64,000 bases of DNA from Sphingobacterium micropteri. Its GTDB lineage: Bacteria > Bacteroidota > Bacteroidia > Sphingobacteriales > Sphingobacteriaceae. The notes below the pieces were generated by a model. That model was not told where the DNA came from and made no database searches. It worked only from the letters and a program-made list of their open reading frames with translations. How positions within the stretch are numbered: position 1 is the first letter of the stretch; every line of letters begins with the position of its first letter. The stretch covers positions 186,001 to 250,000 of the forward strand of contig NZ_JACOIK010000008.1 in NCBI RefSeq assembly GCF_014692515.1, in the 5' to 3' direction. The translations under genes were made by a program, and so were the position numbers. Below are positions 35,700 through 46,000 of the stretch, piece by piece.

Positions 35700-35778
35700 A
35701 AAACGATTGAACAAAGATATAAATACTTCTATAAAAACTACTAAAAAGGTAGACTTTTTTTAGTCTCAACAATCTTAT

Positions 35779-35786
35779 TATTTTTG
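35779..35786 (+). promoter_or_regulatory. TAnnTTTG promoter -7 box for the histidine kinase gene
   Basis: TATTTTTG matches the -7 consensus, about 40 bases before the ATG at 35828. Confidence 0.45.
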
Positions 35787-35827
35787 TTGATACACTATAT
35801 ACATTTTGAATTATTTTTTCGTAAGAC

Positions 35828-37585
35828 ATGCGTACTCAAAGCTCTCGTTCATCTTTCCTAAAATTAGGAAGTTTCTTATTGCTCCTATGTACGTATACGT
35901 CGATCGTCGTCGGACAACAACACAAAATAGGAACATTGATCGATAGCGCAGATCTATTGCTCAAGAAAGGTTTAACCGAAGAAAGTAAATCACTGTATCA
36001 AGGAATCATATCAAAAATTGAAACCGACGATTTGCCGGATACCCTACAGCTGCGGGCCCATCTCGGCATAGCGCGTGCGTGGCATATGCACCAGCAACTG
36101 GATAGCTCACTACAATCTTACTTAAAAGCATTGCAGCTGGCCAAATCCACCAGTCAACCATCTTTTCTGACAGATGTATACATGGGAATCGGTGTGCTAC
36201 AAGCACAAATCAAAAACTTCACCGATGCGATACACTATCTCCAGCAAGCAGATAGTTTGGCCACGGAAACCTCCGTTAAGAAGCTGCAGATCAGAATCAA
36301 CCTAGCCAATACGCTTATGGACGCAGACCGGGATGAAGAAGCGCTTCATTATCTACAGGAGTCGTTACAAACAGCTCGATTGTTGGATCAAGAAGCTATG
36401 CAGGCCATTATCCATACCAATCTCAGCAATCTATTTATCAAAGCAAAAAACTGGAAAGCGGCCATTACGCATAGCAGGGAGAGTCTCCAAATTAGAGAGA
36501 AATTGGAGCAACCTCCATCCATCGTAACGTACAATAACTTAGGATACGCACTCATGCAGTCAGGTGCGTTGAACGAAGGTAAAAGAGCCTATTTACGTGT
36601 ACTCCCTATCGCCCAAGGCATACAACGACAACAAATTCTCAAAAACTTAAAAGAGCTTTCCTTATTGCAAAACGATCACCGTGCGGCCTTACAATATTTT
36701 GAGGAATATGATCAACTCAAAGACTCCATACAGCAGCACGAATTAGAGCAGCGAATCGCCGAGATAACCGAAGCCTATGAAAGTGCGGAAAAATCACGGC
36801 AGATCCAATCCCTACAGCTGGAAAACAAAACCAATCGGCAACAGCTTGCGATGGTTATTATTGGAAGCGTACTTCTTATCCTGTTGATTTGTTTAGCAAC
36901 GTATCTTTATCTGAAAAACGAAGGGGTGAAACGAGAACTTAGCCACTCCAAGACAAGAAATCAATTGTTGCGTGCACAGTTGAATCCACATTTTATATTC
37001 AATTCACTACAACATGTACAGCACTACCTCTACAACAATGACAAAGAGACGTCCATGGCGTATCTAAGCAACTTTGCACGTCTTATGCGATCGACGTTAA
37101 CGCATTCAGATACCGACTGGATTTCGCTAGAAGAAGAGATCGAATTACTCCGTAATTACCTTTATCTACAACGTCTGGCTTCGCATAAGCCTTTTCACTA
37201 TAACGTGGATGTCGATCCCGAAATAGATCTTTCGTTCGTACAGCTACCACCGATGCTTCTTCAACCCTTTGTCGAAAATGCCATTAAACACGGTATTACC
37301 GAGCAAACTGATGCCCATATTATGGTGGATATACGTTTAATAGGTCAAAAACTAACGATCAATATCTCCGACAACGGCGGGGGTATATCTACGAGCTCTC
37401 CAGACCACTCCAATAACCTACACAAATCCATGGGGTCGCAATTAGTTAGCAAAAGAATTAATGAAATCAACAAACAATATCCTAATTTCGTAAGCGTAAT
37501 GATTGATAGAATACGTCCTATGGAGACCTATCCCGGTACACGCGTACAGTTCCTATTTGATCTCACAAAAATTTCAAAAAGTTAA
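35828..37585 (+). CDS. LytS/YehU-type sensor histidine kinase with TPR repeats
   Basis: The 585-residue protein begins with a signal or anchor segment (about 11-29), then about seven TPR-like helical repeats to residue 300 and a coiled coil. One membrane helix follows (341-362). The cytoplasmic kinase domain is of the LytS type: phosphoacceptor His388 in AQLNPHFIFNSLQH, and an ATPase part with QPFVENAIKHGI (N box) and ISDNGGGI (G1 box). It should sense a periplasmic or membrane signal through the TPR domain and phosphorylate the response regulator encoded two bases downstream. It is divergent from locus A. Confidence 0.93.
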   Translation: MRTQSSRSSFLKLGSFLLLLCTYTSIVVGQQHKIGTLIDSADLLLKKGLTEESKSLYQGIISKIETDDLPDTLQLRAHLGIARAWHMHQQLDSSLQSYLKALQLAKSTSQPSFLTDVYMGIGVLQAQIKNFTDAIHYLQQADSLATETSVKKLQIRINLANTLMDADRDEEALHYLQESLQTARLLDQEAMQAIIHTNLSNLFIKAKNWKAAITHSRESLQIREKLEQPPSIVTYNNLGYALMQSGALNEGKRAYLRVLPIAQGIQRQQILKNLKELSLLQNDHRAALQYFEEYDQLKDSIQQHELEQRIAEITEAYESAEKSRQIQSLQLENKTNRQQLAMVIIGSVLLILLICLATYLYLKNEGVKRELSHSKTRNQLLRAQLNPHFIFNSLQHVQHYLYNNDKETSMAYLSNFARLMRSTLTHSDTDWISLEEEIELLRNYLYLQRLASHKPFHYNVDVDPEIDLSFVQLPPMLLQPFVENAIKHGITEQTDAHIMVDIRLIGQKLTINISDNGGGISTSSPDHSNNLHKSMGSQLVSKRINEINKQYPNFVSVMIDRIRPMETYPGTRVQFLFDLTKISKS

Positions 37586-37587
37586 CG

Positions 37588-38349
37588 ATGAAACAAAACA
37601 TGACCTGTCTGCTTCTGGAAGATGATCACTTCACCATGACCATGATGAAGGACATTATTGTCGGTGCATACCCGCAGGTCAAGATTATTTCCTGTTACCA
37701 GATAGCGGAAGCAGCGCATTGTCTTGTTTCTACAAAGGTTGATTTTTGCATCCTGGACATCAACCTTCCAGATGGAAATTCTTTCGATTGGCTAAGTCGT
37801 ATTTCCGGCGAAATAATGTATCCTTTCCGGATTATCTTTATTACCGCCTATTCGACCTATGCAGCCAAAGCATTTCGTTTCAACGCATTAGACTTTGTGG
37901 TTAAGCCTTTTTCTCCAGCAGACCTTTATATGGCCATCGACCGCGTACTGCAATCGATCAACGATGAATTCCGAAAACTCGAACTGGAGCAGGCTCTACG
38001 AAACCTAAGCCATAGCGAGGAAGCGGAGCAGCGTTTGGTGCTCAAAAGCCAAAAAGCGATTCATATTGTGCGGCTTGGTGAAATCGTATACCTTTCTGCG
38101 GATAACAATTATTGTAACTTCCATTTAACCGATGGCCGCATACTCCTGGTTTCACAACCATTGAAACATTATCATGATAAGCTAAGCGGTTTCGGTTTTC
38201 TACGTATACATCAAAGTTATCTCGTAAATCAGGTATACATTACTTCCTTTAAAAAAAAGACAAACCAACTTATTATGTCTAATAAAGAAAGTCTTCCCGT
38301 TGCACAGAGCCGTCGTGTGGATGTAATCGCGTATCTCGGCCAACTCTAA
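37588..38349 (+). CDS. LytTR-type response regulator
   Basis: The 253-residue protein has a receiver domain (about 1-120) with the acidic pair EDD at 11-13, phosphoacceptor Asp57 in CILDINLPDG, Thr86 in FITAYS and Lys106 in VVKPFSP. The C-terminal part (about 145-253) is a LytTR DNA-binding domain, with IVYLSADNNYCNFHLTDGR and FLRIHQSYLVNQVYI. It starts two bases after the kinase gene and clearly forms a pair with it. LytTR regulators bind short direct repeats upstream of target genes. The nearest candidate target is the divergent susCD-sulfatase operon. Confidence 0.93.
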   Translation: MKQNMTCLLLEDDHFTMTMMKDIIVGAYPQVKIISCYQIAEAAHCLVSTKVDFCILDINLPDGNSFDWLSRISGEIMYPFRIIFITAYSTYAAKAFRFNALDFVVKPFSPADLYMAIDRVLQSINDEFRKLELEQALRNLSHSEEAEQRLVLKSQKAIHIVRLGEIVYLSADNNYCNFHLTDGRILLVSQPLKHYHDKLSGFGFLRIHQSYLVNQVYITSFKKKTNQLIMSNKESLPVAQSRRVDVIAYLGQL

Positions 38350-38495
38350 CGAAGTCAATTCGAATTCTCAAAATATACGGGCAAATACTCAAACACCAGC
38401 CTCCCTACTCGTTTTTTTAGCGTAATACCCCTACATTTAGTTATCGAAACATGAAGGCCATCCCCTCATGATCATCGTTCATTAAAGAAAAATTT

Positions 38496-39323
38496 ATGAA
38501 AAGGATCGTTATTTTAATTTCCATATTGGGTTTGGCGCTCAACGGCCATGCACAGATTTTAAAGAAGATACAGCGCAAAATGGAGGATAAAGTTGAAAAG
38601 TCGGTTGATGGTATTTTAAATGGTAAAACAGAAGAAAAAAACCAACAGCCGAATGCTGGTATTCCGGGAACGACAGGTCCTAAAACCGCAGGAACATTTG
38701 ACATTCTGACAAAGTCTGAGCCCTTTATAGCTGGTAATGTACTCCTGTTTGAAGATAGCCTGAACTATGACACACCAGGTCATATGGCAAAATATTGGCA
38801 GACTAATAGTACGGGCACCGTGGTTGAAATTAATGGAGCTCCGGGAAAATGGTTAAAATTGGCCGACCAAGCTTCTTACCAGCTAGACACCTTACTCCAT
38901 TTGCCCCAAAAATTTACGTTGGAGTTTGATCTTTTAACGCGCGCCAGTGAAGCTAAGGATTTACGATCGATAGATTTTGGCTTTTCCAAAAACAACAGTA
39001 CACGAAAATATATCTATGGCGTGGCAAACGAAACAAATGTATACACCAGTTTGCAATATTACTACGAAACGATTAACACCACCAGTAACAATAACAACAA
39101 CCAAAGCAGGATAGAGTTCCCGCTGAGCAATTATGCGAACGCCATCATGCATGTATCAGTGTCCGTAGATGGTAGTCGAATGCAGGTTTATATCGATGAT
39201 CACAAGGTACTGGATGCCACTGTCCTGGATCCACAAGTGCCCAAACATTTTTTCCTATCTACGGAAAATTACCGTAATAACGCCGTTGCTCTTATTAGTA
39301 ATCTGCGCATTTACGGTTTTTAA
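38496..39323 (+). CDS. Secreted hypothetical protein with LamG-like fold
   Basis: The 275-residue product has a signal peptide (VILISILGLALNGHAQ). A short charged helical stretch with KKIQRKMEDKVEKSVDGIL follows, then a beta-rich domain from about residue 80. Features such as KWLKLADQASYQLDTLLHLPQKFTLEFDLL and MQVYIDDHKVLDA look like concanavalin-type/LamG beta-sandwiches, and the N-terminal part is like the lead segment of some OmpA-like proteins of this phylum. The function is unknown. It is a single gene between the regulator pair and a convergent dsbA-like gene. Confidence 0.7.
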   Translation: MKRIVILISILGLALNGHAQILKKIQRKMEDKVEKSVDGILNGKTEEKNQQPNAGIPGTTGPKTAGTFDILTKSEPFIAGNVLLFEDSLNYDTPGHMAKYWQTNSTGTVVEINGAPGKWLKLADQASYQLDTLLHLPQKFTLEFDLLTRASEAKDLRSIDFGFSKNNSTRKYIYGVANETNVYTSLQYYYETINTTSNNNNNQSRIEFPLSNYANAIMHVSVSVDGSRMQVYIDDHKVLDATVLDPQVPKHFFLSTENYRNNAVALISNLRIYGF

Positions 39324-39344
39324 TTTCTTACCACCCGATATAAA

Positions 39345-40052
39345 TTACTCACATTTCCCGTCTGTCGTACAGCTTTGCCCTTTTGTGATCTCCAATTGAT
39401 TTTCCGGATTTAGTTTACGCCATTCGGGAAAGGCTTTTTCGAGCATTTGAAGAAAAGCCTCCGCTGGCTGTGCTCCGGATACGGCATATTTTCTGTCGAC
39501 GACAAAAAATGGCACACCGCGCACGCCAATCTGCCTTGCTTCTTGGATATCCTGATTTACTAAATAGGCATATTTGTCGTCTGTAAAAGCCGCTTGCAAT
39601 TCGGTTTCATCCAAACCAATTTCCGTTCCTAACTGAGTCAGCGCTTCGATGTCTGCAATACTTTTGCCTTCCGTAAAAAAGGCCCGGAATAACCGCTCTT
39701 CTGCCTCATCGCCCAAGTTTTTAGTTTTGGCAAATTGGATCAATTGATGGGCTTTTTGTGAATTGACAATGATCGATTTGTCAAGGTGATAATCTAAGCC
39801 CACCTGTTTGGCAGACTGGGTTACATTTTCCAGCATCCCCTTGACCTGATCTAAGCTCATTCCCTTTCGTTTTACCAAATACTCCTCATGGGTTTCATTA
39901 GCCACTTCCGGAATAGTAGGATCTAATTGGAAGCTTTTCCAAACAACTTCAATATGTTCTTTTTCGGGGAATTTCGCCAATGCCGTTTCAAAATTTCTTT
40001 TTCCGATATAACAAAACGGACACATGACATCACTCCAAATTTCTATTTTCAT
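39345..40052 (-). CDS. DsbA/FrnE-like thiol oxidoreductase (2-hydroxychromene isomerase-like fold)
   Basis: The 235-residue protein starts MKIEIWSDVMCPFCYIGKR, with a CPFC redox motif at residues 11-14. The helical insert and the cis-Pro loop (IGVRGVPFFVVDRKYAVSGAQP, about residues 176-197) follow the FrnE branch of the DsbA family. There is no signal peptide, so it is cytoplasmic, like other FrnE proteins, which act in disulfide exchange and oxidative-stress survival. It is a single gene, convergent with the secreted protein and divergent from the alcohol dehydrogenase. Confidence 0.92.
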   Translation of the reverse strand: MKIEIWSDVMCPFCYIGKRNFETALAKFPEKEHIEVVWKSFQLDPTIPEVANETHEEYLVKRKGMSLDQVKGMLENVTQSAKQVGLDYHLDKSIIVNSQKAHQLIQFAKTKNLGDEAEERLFRAFFTEGKSIADIEALTQLGTEIGLDETELQAAFTDDKYAYLVNQDIQEARQIGVRGVPFFVVDRKYAVSGAQPAEAFLQMLEKAFPEWRKLNPENQLEITKGQSCTTDGKCE

Positions 40053-40331
40053 TTCGTCTCTCTTTTATTTTGTTTGCTTTATTAGCGAGCTTTTTAGCTG
40101 TAATCGAAATTACTGACAAAGACTTTCTTTAGCAAGGGGGGTATGTAGAAAGTAAGTCAAAAAATGGAGCAGATTTTAAAACTATAATAATCGAAAAATG
40201 AAAAAACACCGAAATTGTAAGAAGCAGCCTACAAAATCACTATTAAAAATTTAACGTTTCGGAATTTACATTAAAACAACACGGGAGAGCATTTTGTTAT
40301 ATAATTTAGTAGTGAAAAATTACAACAGAAA

Positions 40332-41495
40332 ATGATCAATTTCGAATATAAGAACCCTACAAAAATACTTTTCGGTAAAGGCAAAATCCCTAAAGTTGCC
40401 CTCGAAATCCCACAGGACGCCACGGTATTGATGGTATACGGTAGCGGAAGCATCAAGAAAAACGGTATTTACGAGCAGGTTAAAGAGGCGCTGCGCAACC
40501 ATACGGTTTATGAATTTGGAGGTGTTCCTGCCAATCCGGAATATGACATATTACTACAGGCGTTGGCCCTTATTAAAGAAAAGAAAGTAAGCTATCTGCT
40601 AGCTGTAGGTGGCGGCTCTGTGATCGATGGTGTCAAATTTCTATCCGCCGCAGTAACTTACGAAGGTGATCCTTGGGATATCCTGCAACTTCGTATCCGC
40701 ACAGAAGAAGGTCAGGGTATGCCTTTCGGAACTATCCTCACGCTACCGGCCACCGGCTCCGAAATGAATTCAGGATATGTAATATCCAGAAAAGAAACAA
40801 ACCAAAAGCTAGGCGCGGGCGGTCCGGGGCTATTTCCACAGTTTTCGATATTAGATCCGGAAGTTGTCCGATCAATCCCCAAAAAACAAATCGCCAATGG
40901 TATTGTTGATGCCTATATACACGTGTTGGAGCAATATATGACGGTGCCTTCGGCCGCCGATCTACAAGAGCGATTTGCGGAAAGTATCCTGATCAGTTTG
41001 CAGAAGACAGCGCCCCAACTGATGACAGCGAAATTTGATTACCCTGCTGCGGCAAACTTTATGTGGTGCTGTACCATGGCCCTCAACGGGCTCCTCCAGA
41101 AAGGAGTAATTACCGATTGGGCAATACATGCGATGGGACATGAACTGACGGCCTATTATGGCATCGACCATGCACGCACCTTGGCAATTATCGCTCCATC
41201 CCACTACCGCTATAATTTCGAGACAAAAAACGAGAAGTTGGCACAATATGCAGAACGTGTATGGGGGATTACCGAAGGTACAGTTGAAGAAAAAGCTGCG
41301 GCAGGCATTGCACAAATGGAATACTTTTTCCACAGTTTGGATATCGCCACTAAGCTTTCCGATTACGTAACAGATTATCAGGAAACAGCCACACGTATTA
41401 GGGAAACTTTCATCAGCAGAAACTTGACGGGCATCGGTGAATATCAATCCTTGACACCGGATGATGTATATGAAATCGTCAATATGAGTTATTAA
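40332..41495 (+). CDS. yqhD: Iron-containing alcohol dehydrogenase (YqhD/BdhA-like)
   Basis: The 387-residue protein is a full-length group III dehydrogenase of the YqhD type, which reduces aldehydes with NADPH. N-terminal NFEYKNPTKILFGKGKI and nucleotide motif AVGGGSVIDGVKFLSAA (about 92-108) are diagnostic. Metal ligands fit D and H in VDAYIHVLEQYM (about 195-205) and two His in WAIHAMGHELTAYYGIDHARTLA (about 262-285). YqhD detoxifies lipid-peroxidation aldehydes in E. coli. It stands alone after a 279-base intergenic region. Shares no obvious pathway with its neighbours. Confidence 0.92.
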   Translation: MINFEYKNPTKILFGKGKIPKVALEIPQDATVLMVYGSGSIKKNGIYEQVKEALRNHTVYEFGGVPANPEYDILLQALALIKEKKVSYLLAVGGGSVIDGVKFLSAAVTYEGDPWDILQLRIRTEEGQGMPFGTILTLPATGSEMNSGYVISRKETNQKLGAGGPGLFPQFSILDPEVVRSIPKKQIANGIVDAYIHVLEQYMTVPSAADLQERFAESILISLQKTAPQLMTAKFDYPAAANFMWCCTMALNGLLQKGVITDWAIHAMGHELTAYYGIDHARTLAIIAPSHYRYNFETKNEKLAQYAERVWGITEGTVEEKAAAGIAQMEYFFHSLDIATKLSDYVTDYQETATRIRETFISRNLTGIGEYQSLTPDDVYEIVNMSY

Positions 41496-41505
41496 ACACT
41501 TCGAC

Positions 41506-41538
41506 CAAAAAAAGCTCCCGAGGCTCACGCCCCGGGAG
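41506..41538 (-). terminator. Intrinsic terminator of locus B
   Basis: The arms CTCCCG (41515-41520) and CGGGAG (41533-41538) with inner GGC/GCC pairing form a GC-rich hairpin. On the minus strand it is followed by a run of seven T bases (41508-41514), a classic Rho-independent terminator for the susD end at 41594. Confidence 0.85.
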
Positions 41539-41593
41539 TACACAACACCATTAAACAAACAATTTACCAAACGTGCTGTTGTCTGCTTTTATG

Positions 41594-43024
41594 TTAATAT
41601 CCATCGTTCTGTGTAATCAGATTATTTTGTAAACGTACAATATCCGGAATGGGAAGTAATAATTTTTCTTCGGTAACCGACTTCCCTTTGGCTGTCAGCA
41701 CCGAAACGGCACGATTCTGACGTTTCAGTAAGAACCAACGTTTAAATTCTCCCGCAAGTTCCATACGTGCTTCGTGTTCGAGCGCCAGCGGAAGTGTTCC
41801 ATATTTATCTGTTGGGTACGCCGTAGTCCCCCACAGGGGTAAATCAGCCCGATCTCGTACTTCATTCATATATTGAGGGTCTCCGGTAGCTTCTGTCAGC
41901 ATCAATAATACATCTGCAAAACGATACACCATAAAGTCATTATTCGCCAATAACGTTGTACCATTCACGGTCGCATCTGGATGTATCCATTTCTGGTAAA
42001 ACTTCTGTTCAACGAAGGTTGCCCCACTTTGATATCCTTGCGCAACCGTAATATCTCGCCTTGGATCTCCCGTTTCATATTCATTGTATAGATCATCTGT
42101 GACCTGATTCATTCCTACTCCCGAAAATCCCGATAAATTTATATTCGGAAAAAAGAATTGATAAAACGGACTATGCGTGCCGGTGCTAGCATTCGCCGAA
42201 GAATATTGAATTTCAAAAACAGACTCCTTTGTATTCTTAGCATCCGGCCCCCAAACCTCCGCAAACGTAGGGAGCAGGGCATATTGCCCGCTGTTATATA
42301 CCTCTAATAATGTTTCGGCTGCAGCAGTTTTGTCGCCTAGAGTCAGATACACCTCTCCCAATGCTGTCTGTGCAGCTCCTTTGGTCGGCCGGCCGACCAA
42401 CTTTACGTTAGTCGCAAGCGGTAAGTTTTCCATCGCAAACTGCAGATCGGTCTTTATTTGTTCATACACCTCTGTTTCCGTGGATCTTAAAATACCATAA
42501 CTCTCTTGTGCCGAAACAGCTTTGGTTACCAGTGGCATACCACCCCACATTCTTACCATGTAGAAATAGTACACCCCCCTTAGAAAACGCATTTCCGCTT
42601 CCGCTATCTTTTTATATTCCACATCCAATTGAGTAGCTTCCTGAAGCTTATCAAGTACCGTATTAACATTGAATAAAGCACTATAGAATGTCCTCCAGAA
42701 ACTATACACCATCGTATTCGCTGTCTGAATCGTATAATCACGAATAGCATACTTATCAGCTTGGGCTCCCGCTATCAGATATAGTGTAGCGTTATCGCTC
42801 ATCAGTTCACCTGTATAGGATACCGGTCCTTCAGGAGCGTATACGCTATACAATGTGTTCATAGCCGCGGTAATCGCAGATTCAAAGTCCGCTTCGCTAT
42901 TATAAAAATTATTGGTATTCGCATTGGAAATCGGCGTCAGATCCGTAAACGATTTTCCACAGCCCGCCAAAAGCACAACAATCAGCGACAGCACAATTTT
43001 ATTAAAATGATTAATCTTTTTCAT
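41594..43024 (-). CDS. SusD/RagB-like glycan-binding lipoprotein (locus B)
   Basis: The 476-residue product has the lipobox LAGC (Cys near residue 22) and SusD family marks: NFYNSEADFESAITAAMNTLY near residue 42, AEMRFLRGVYYFYMVRMWGGMPLVTKAV near 145-172, RFADVLLMLTEA and the C-terminal end LLPIPDIVRLQNNLITQNDGY. It should bind the imported substrate at the cell surface with the SusC encoded just upstream. It is the last gene of locus B; no sulfatase or hydrolase follows, and a strong terminator ends the unit. Confidence 0.93.
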   Translation of the reverse strand: MKKINHFNKIVLSLIVVLLAGCGKSFTDLTPISNANTNNFYNSEADFESAITAAMNTLYSVYAPEGPVSYTGELMSDNATLYLIAGAQADKYAIRDYTIQTANTMVYSFWRTFYSALFNVNTVLDKLQEATQLDVEYKKIAEAEMRFLRGVYYFYMVRMWGGMPLVTKAVSAQESYGILRSTETEVYEQIKTDLQFAMENLPLATNVKLVGRPTKGAAQTALGEVYLTLGDKTAAAETLLEVYNSGQYALLPTFAEVWGPDAKNTKESVFEIQYSSANASTGTHSPFYQFFFPNINLSGFSGVGMNQVTDDLYNEYETGDPRRDITVAQGYQSGATFVEQKFYQKWIHPDATVNGTTLLANNDFMVYRFADVLLMLTEATGDPQYMNEVRDRADLPLWGTTAYPTDKYGTLPLALEHEARMELAGEFKRWFLLKRQNRAVSVLTAKGKSVTEEKLLLPIPDIVRLQNNLITQNDGY

Positions 43025-43064
43025 TATTAAAAATGTTTAGATAATATCTATAAATTCTATCCGC

Positions 43065-46000
43065 TTAAAATGAAGTTTTCAAACCCAACGTAACCACAAG
43101 CGGTAAAGGATAAGACCCATAATCTATGCCGAGCATCGATCCCGAAGGAAATGAAGAAGTCGACACCCCCGTATTCGCTGCAGATGTACCCGCACTGTAA
43201 TTCGTCGCCTTATAGGTCGTGTTTTCAGGGTCGTAACCTCTATATTTACTGAATAGCTTCACATTGTCAGCATTTACAAATACCCGGAAATTATCAAAGG
43301 GTGTTTTTCTTAAAACAGACTGTGGAATATTGTAGGAAAGGGTTATGTTTTTCACCCGAATAAAGGATGCATCCTCCACCCAAAGCGTCGAAAACCCTTG
43401 TTGAAAAGGTCGTCGGTTAGCCGATGGTCTTGGGTTTACGCCATCACCCGGATTTTGTTCAGATTCCCAAAAATTAGCAGCTCCAGCAAACAGGTTCCGT
43501 CCGCTGTTCCAGAACCCCAGAAACCGATAATTCTGATTAACGATCTCACCGCCTAAACGCCCCTGTAGTAGAACAGACAGCTCTATTCCCTTATATCCAA
43601 AACGATTCGTGATACCCCCGATAAAATTTGCCTGATTATTACCAATTACCGTTCTGTCATCGGTGGTAATCTGTCCATCGCCGTTGATATCGACAATGAT
43701 CGGGTCACCGGTTCTCGTTGTACCCTCATGCGGGCTATTCTGAATTTCGGTGATATTATTGTATACCCCGTCAAATACATACCCAAAATAATCAGAGACT
43801 GATGAACCGACAGCCGTACGCACCGTTGTTTCATTGTCGGTATAGTAAATCGGTGCATTTCCAGGGCCTAATTGTAACACCTTGTTTCGATTTAGGCTGA
43901 AGTTAATATCAGTTGCCCACGTAAAATTACGCTGTACATTTTTTGAGGATACGAGTATCTCCACACCGCTGTTACGCATCTTGCCTACATTGGTTAACTG
44001 GCTCGAAAAACCTGTAATATCCGGTATTGGCACATTTAATAACATATCCTCCGTGATAGAACGATAAACTTCGATCGTAGCCGAAAGCCGATTTCGTAAT
44101 ACGGCAACATCCAACCCCACATTTAGCTGGCTTGTTTTTTCCCAGCGCAAAGCTGCATTATCCAATGTGATGGGTTTTAAACCCGCAATAATATTGCCGT
44201 TGGATACGTAGTTTGCCGCCCCCAGTAAACTGATGGCTCCATAGTTCGGAATCTGGTTGTTTCCGACCTGCCCATAGCTGGCCTTTAACTTTAAAAGATT
44301 TACTCCGCCAAATCCTTTCATAAAGCTTTCGTCGGATATTACCCAACCTGCAGAAACCGATGGGAAATAACCCCATTGGTTGTTTCTGCTAAACCGTGAG
44401 CTACCATCCCGACGTATACTGGCCGACAGAAAATACCTGTTCATAAAATCATAATTTACTCTTCCCAAGTAACTCTGGATCGCCCATTCACTAGCTGTAG
44501 AGGTACCACCAGTAACCGTACCTGCATTAATAGTCTGCACGAGATCATTCGGGAAATTCGATGCTGTTACGGATTGAAACTCCGTGCGTTCTTTTTGGGA
44601 GGTATAGCCTGCCAATACGTTAAAGTTATGGTCAGCCAACGAAAAATCGTAGGTAACCGTGTTTTCCCAGAGCCAGTTTAGTTTGTTACCGGCATCAGCT
44701 GTGGCCGAAGAAGTAGCGAGATCCTGATTAAACCCATACCCTTGATTTTTCATTCTGTAGAAATTATACACGTTATTTGACAGGTTTGCACTCAAGCTCG
44801 ATTTAAACTTCAAACCTTCTATAATATCATATTCCAAGAACCCCAATGCAAACGTATTGTAAGCTTTATTCTTTTTATCGGTAAATCTTGTCGTCGCATA
44901 AGGATGCCATAAGTTTACCGGATTAAATTGCTGTGGATATCTATACCAAATCGAATTAGGATCGACAATACCCAAATTGCCATTTTCGTTATACAACGGG
45001 AAAAACGGATCGCTTTGTAATGCCAGACTAATGACATCGCTCTTTCCATTAACACCTTCGGTTCGGTCATGTATACCGGTAAGGCTCAAATTCATGCCAA
45101 CGGATACCTTGTTAGAAAGTTTTTGCCGAATATTAGATCGCAATCCCAGCCGACGATAATAGTTCTGATCTAAAACCGCATCCTGATTAAGCAGGCCTGC
45201 TGAAAACAGATATTGCGTTGCATCCGTACCACCCGAAACCGATAGTTGTGCGTTAGCCATAGGTGCCGTCTTGAACATCACGTCCTGCCAATCGGTTCCG
45301 TTCCCAAACTGTTCCGGACTGTTAATAAATTCCTCCGGAATTTTATACAAGGTAGAGCCGCCCCTAGCACTGTTCGGATCGCTAGCCTTATTTACCTCCG
45401 GATTCAGATCCACCCATGCATTATTTTTTGCAGCAACATAATAGCGTATCCATTCTTGGGCATCCATCATGTCCACCATTCGGGTTACTTTCTGAACGCC
45501 GTAATCAAAACCAGCCGTAACCATGGGTTTGCCGGGCTTTCCTAATTTAGTGGTAATCATGATTACGCCATTAGCACCACGAGATCCATATATCGATGCT
45601 GAAGAAGCATCTTTCAATATTTCTACCGACTGGATATCCTGTGGGTTGATCATGTTCATATTAAAATCTTCCAAGGGCACACCATCTATTACAAACAAAG
45701 GATTGGTACCAGCCGTGATGGAGCTGATCCCTCTGATCTGTACGACAGGCGCAGCACCGGGCGCTCCCTGCGATTGCGTAATGTTCACCCCCGGAACCGT
45801 TCCACTAAGGGATTGCACTACATTACTAAAGGAACGGTCCTTGAATTCGTCATAATTCACAGAGGCTACAGAGCCCGTTACCGACCTTTTTTTCTGTGTA
45901 CCGTATCCCACTACAACCACTTCATCCAAGCTCGAATCTTCACTTTCCAAAACCACATCTATCCTTACCGAACTTACCGTCACTTCTTTATCCGCATAAC

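Larger units (their letters stand above)
35434..35827. other. Divergent intergenic region (394 bp) between susC and the LytS-type kinase
   Basis: No gene is seen. It holds two direct copies of a 15-base sequence, a promoter box for the kinase gene at 35779-35786, and presumably the locus A promoter. AT-rich throughout, it includes a small hairpin-like AGACTTTTTTTAGTCT near 35751-35766. Confidence 0.6.

Noticed and set aside
40198-40254. 18-codon open frame in the gap before the alcohol dehydrogenase
   Set aside because: Too short, Lys-rich from an A-rich stretch, with no start-site signal or family resemblance.
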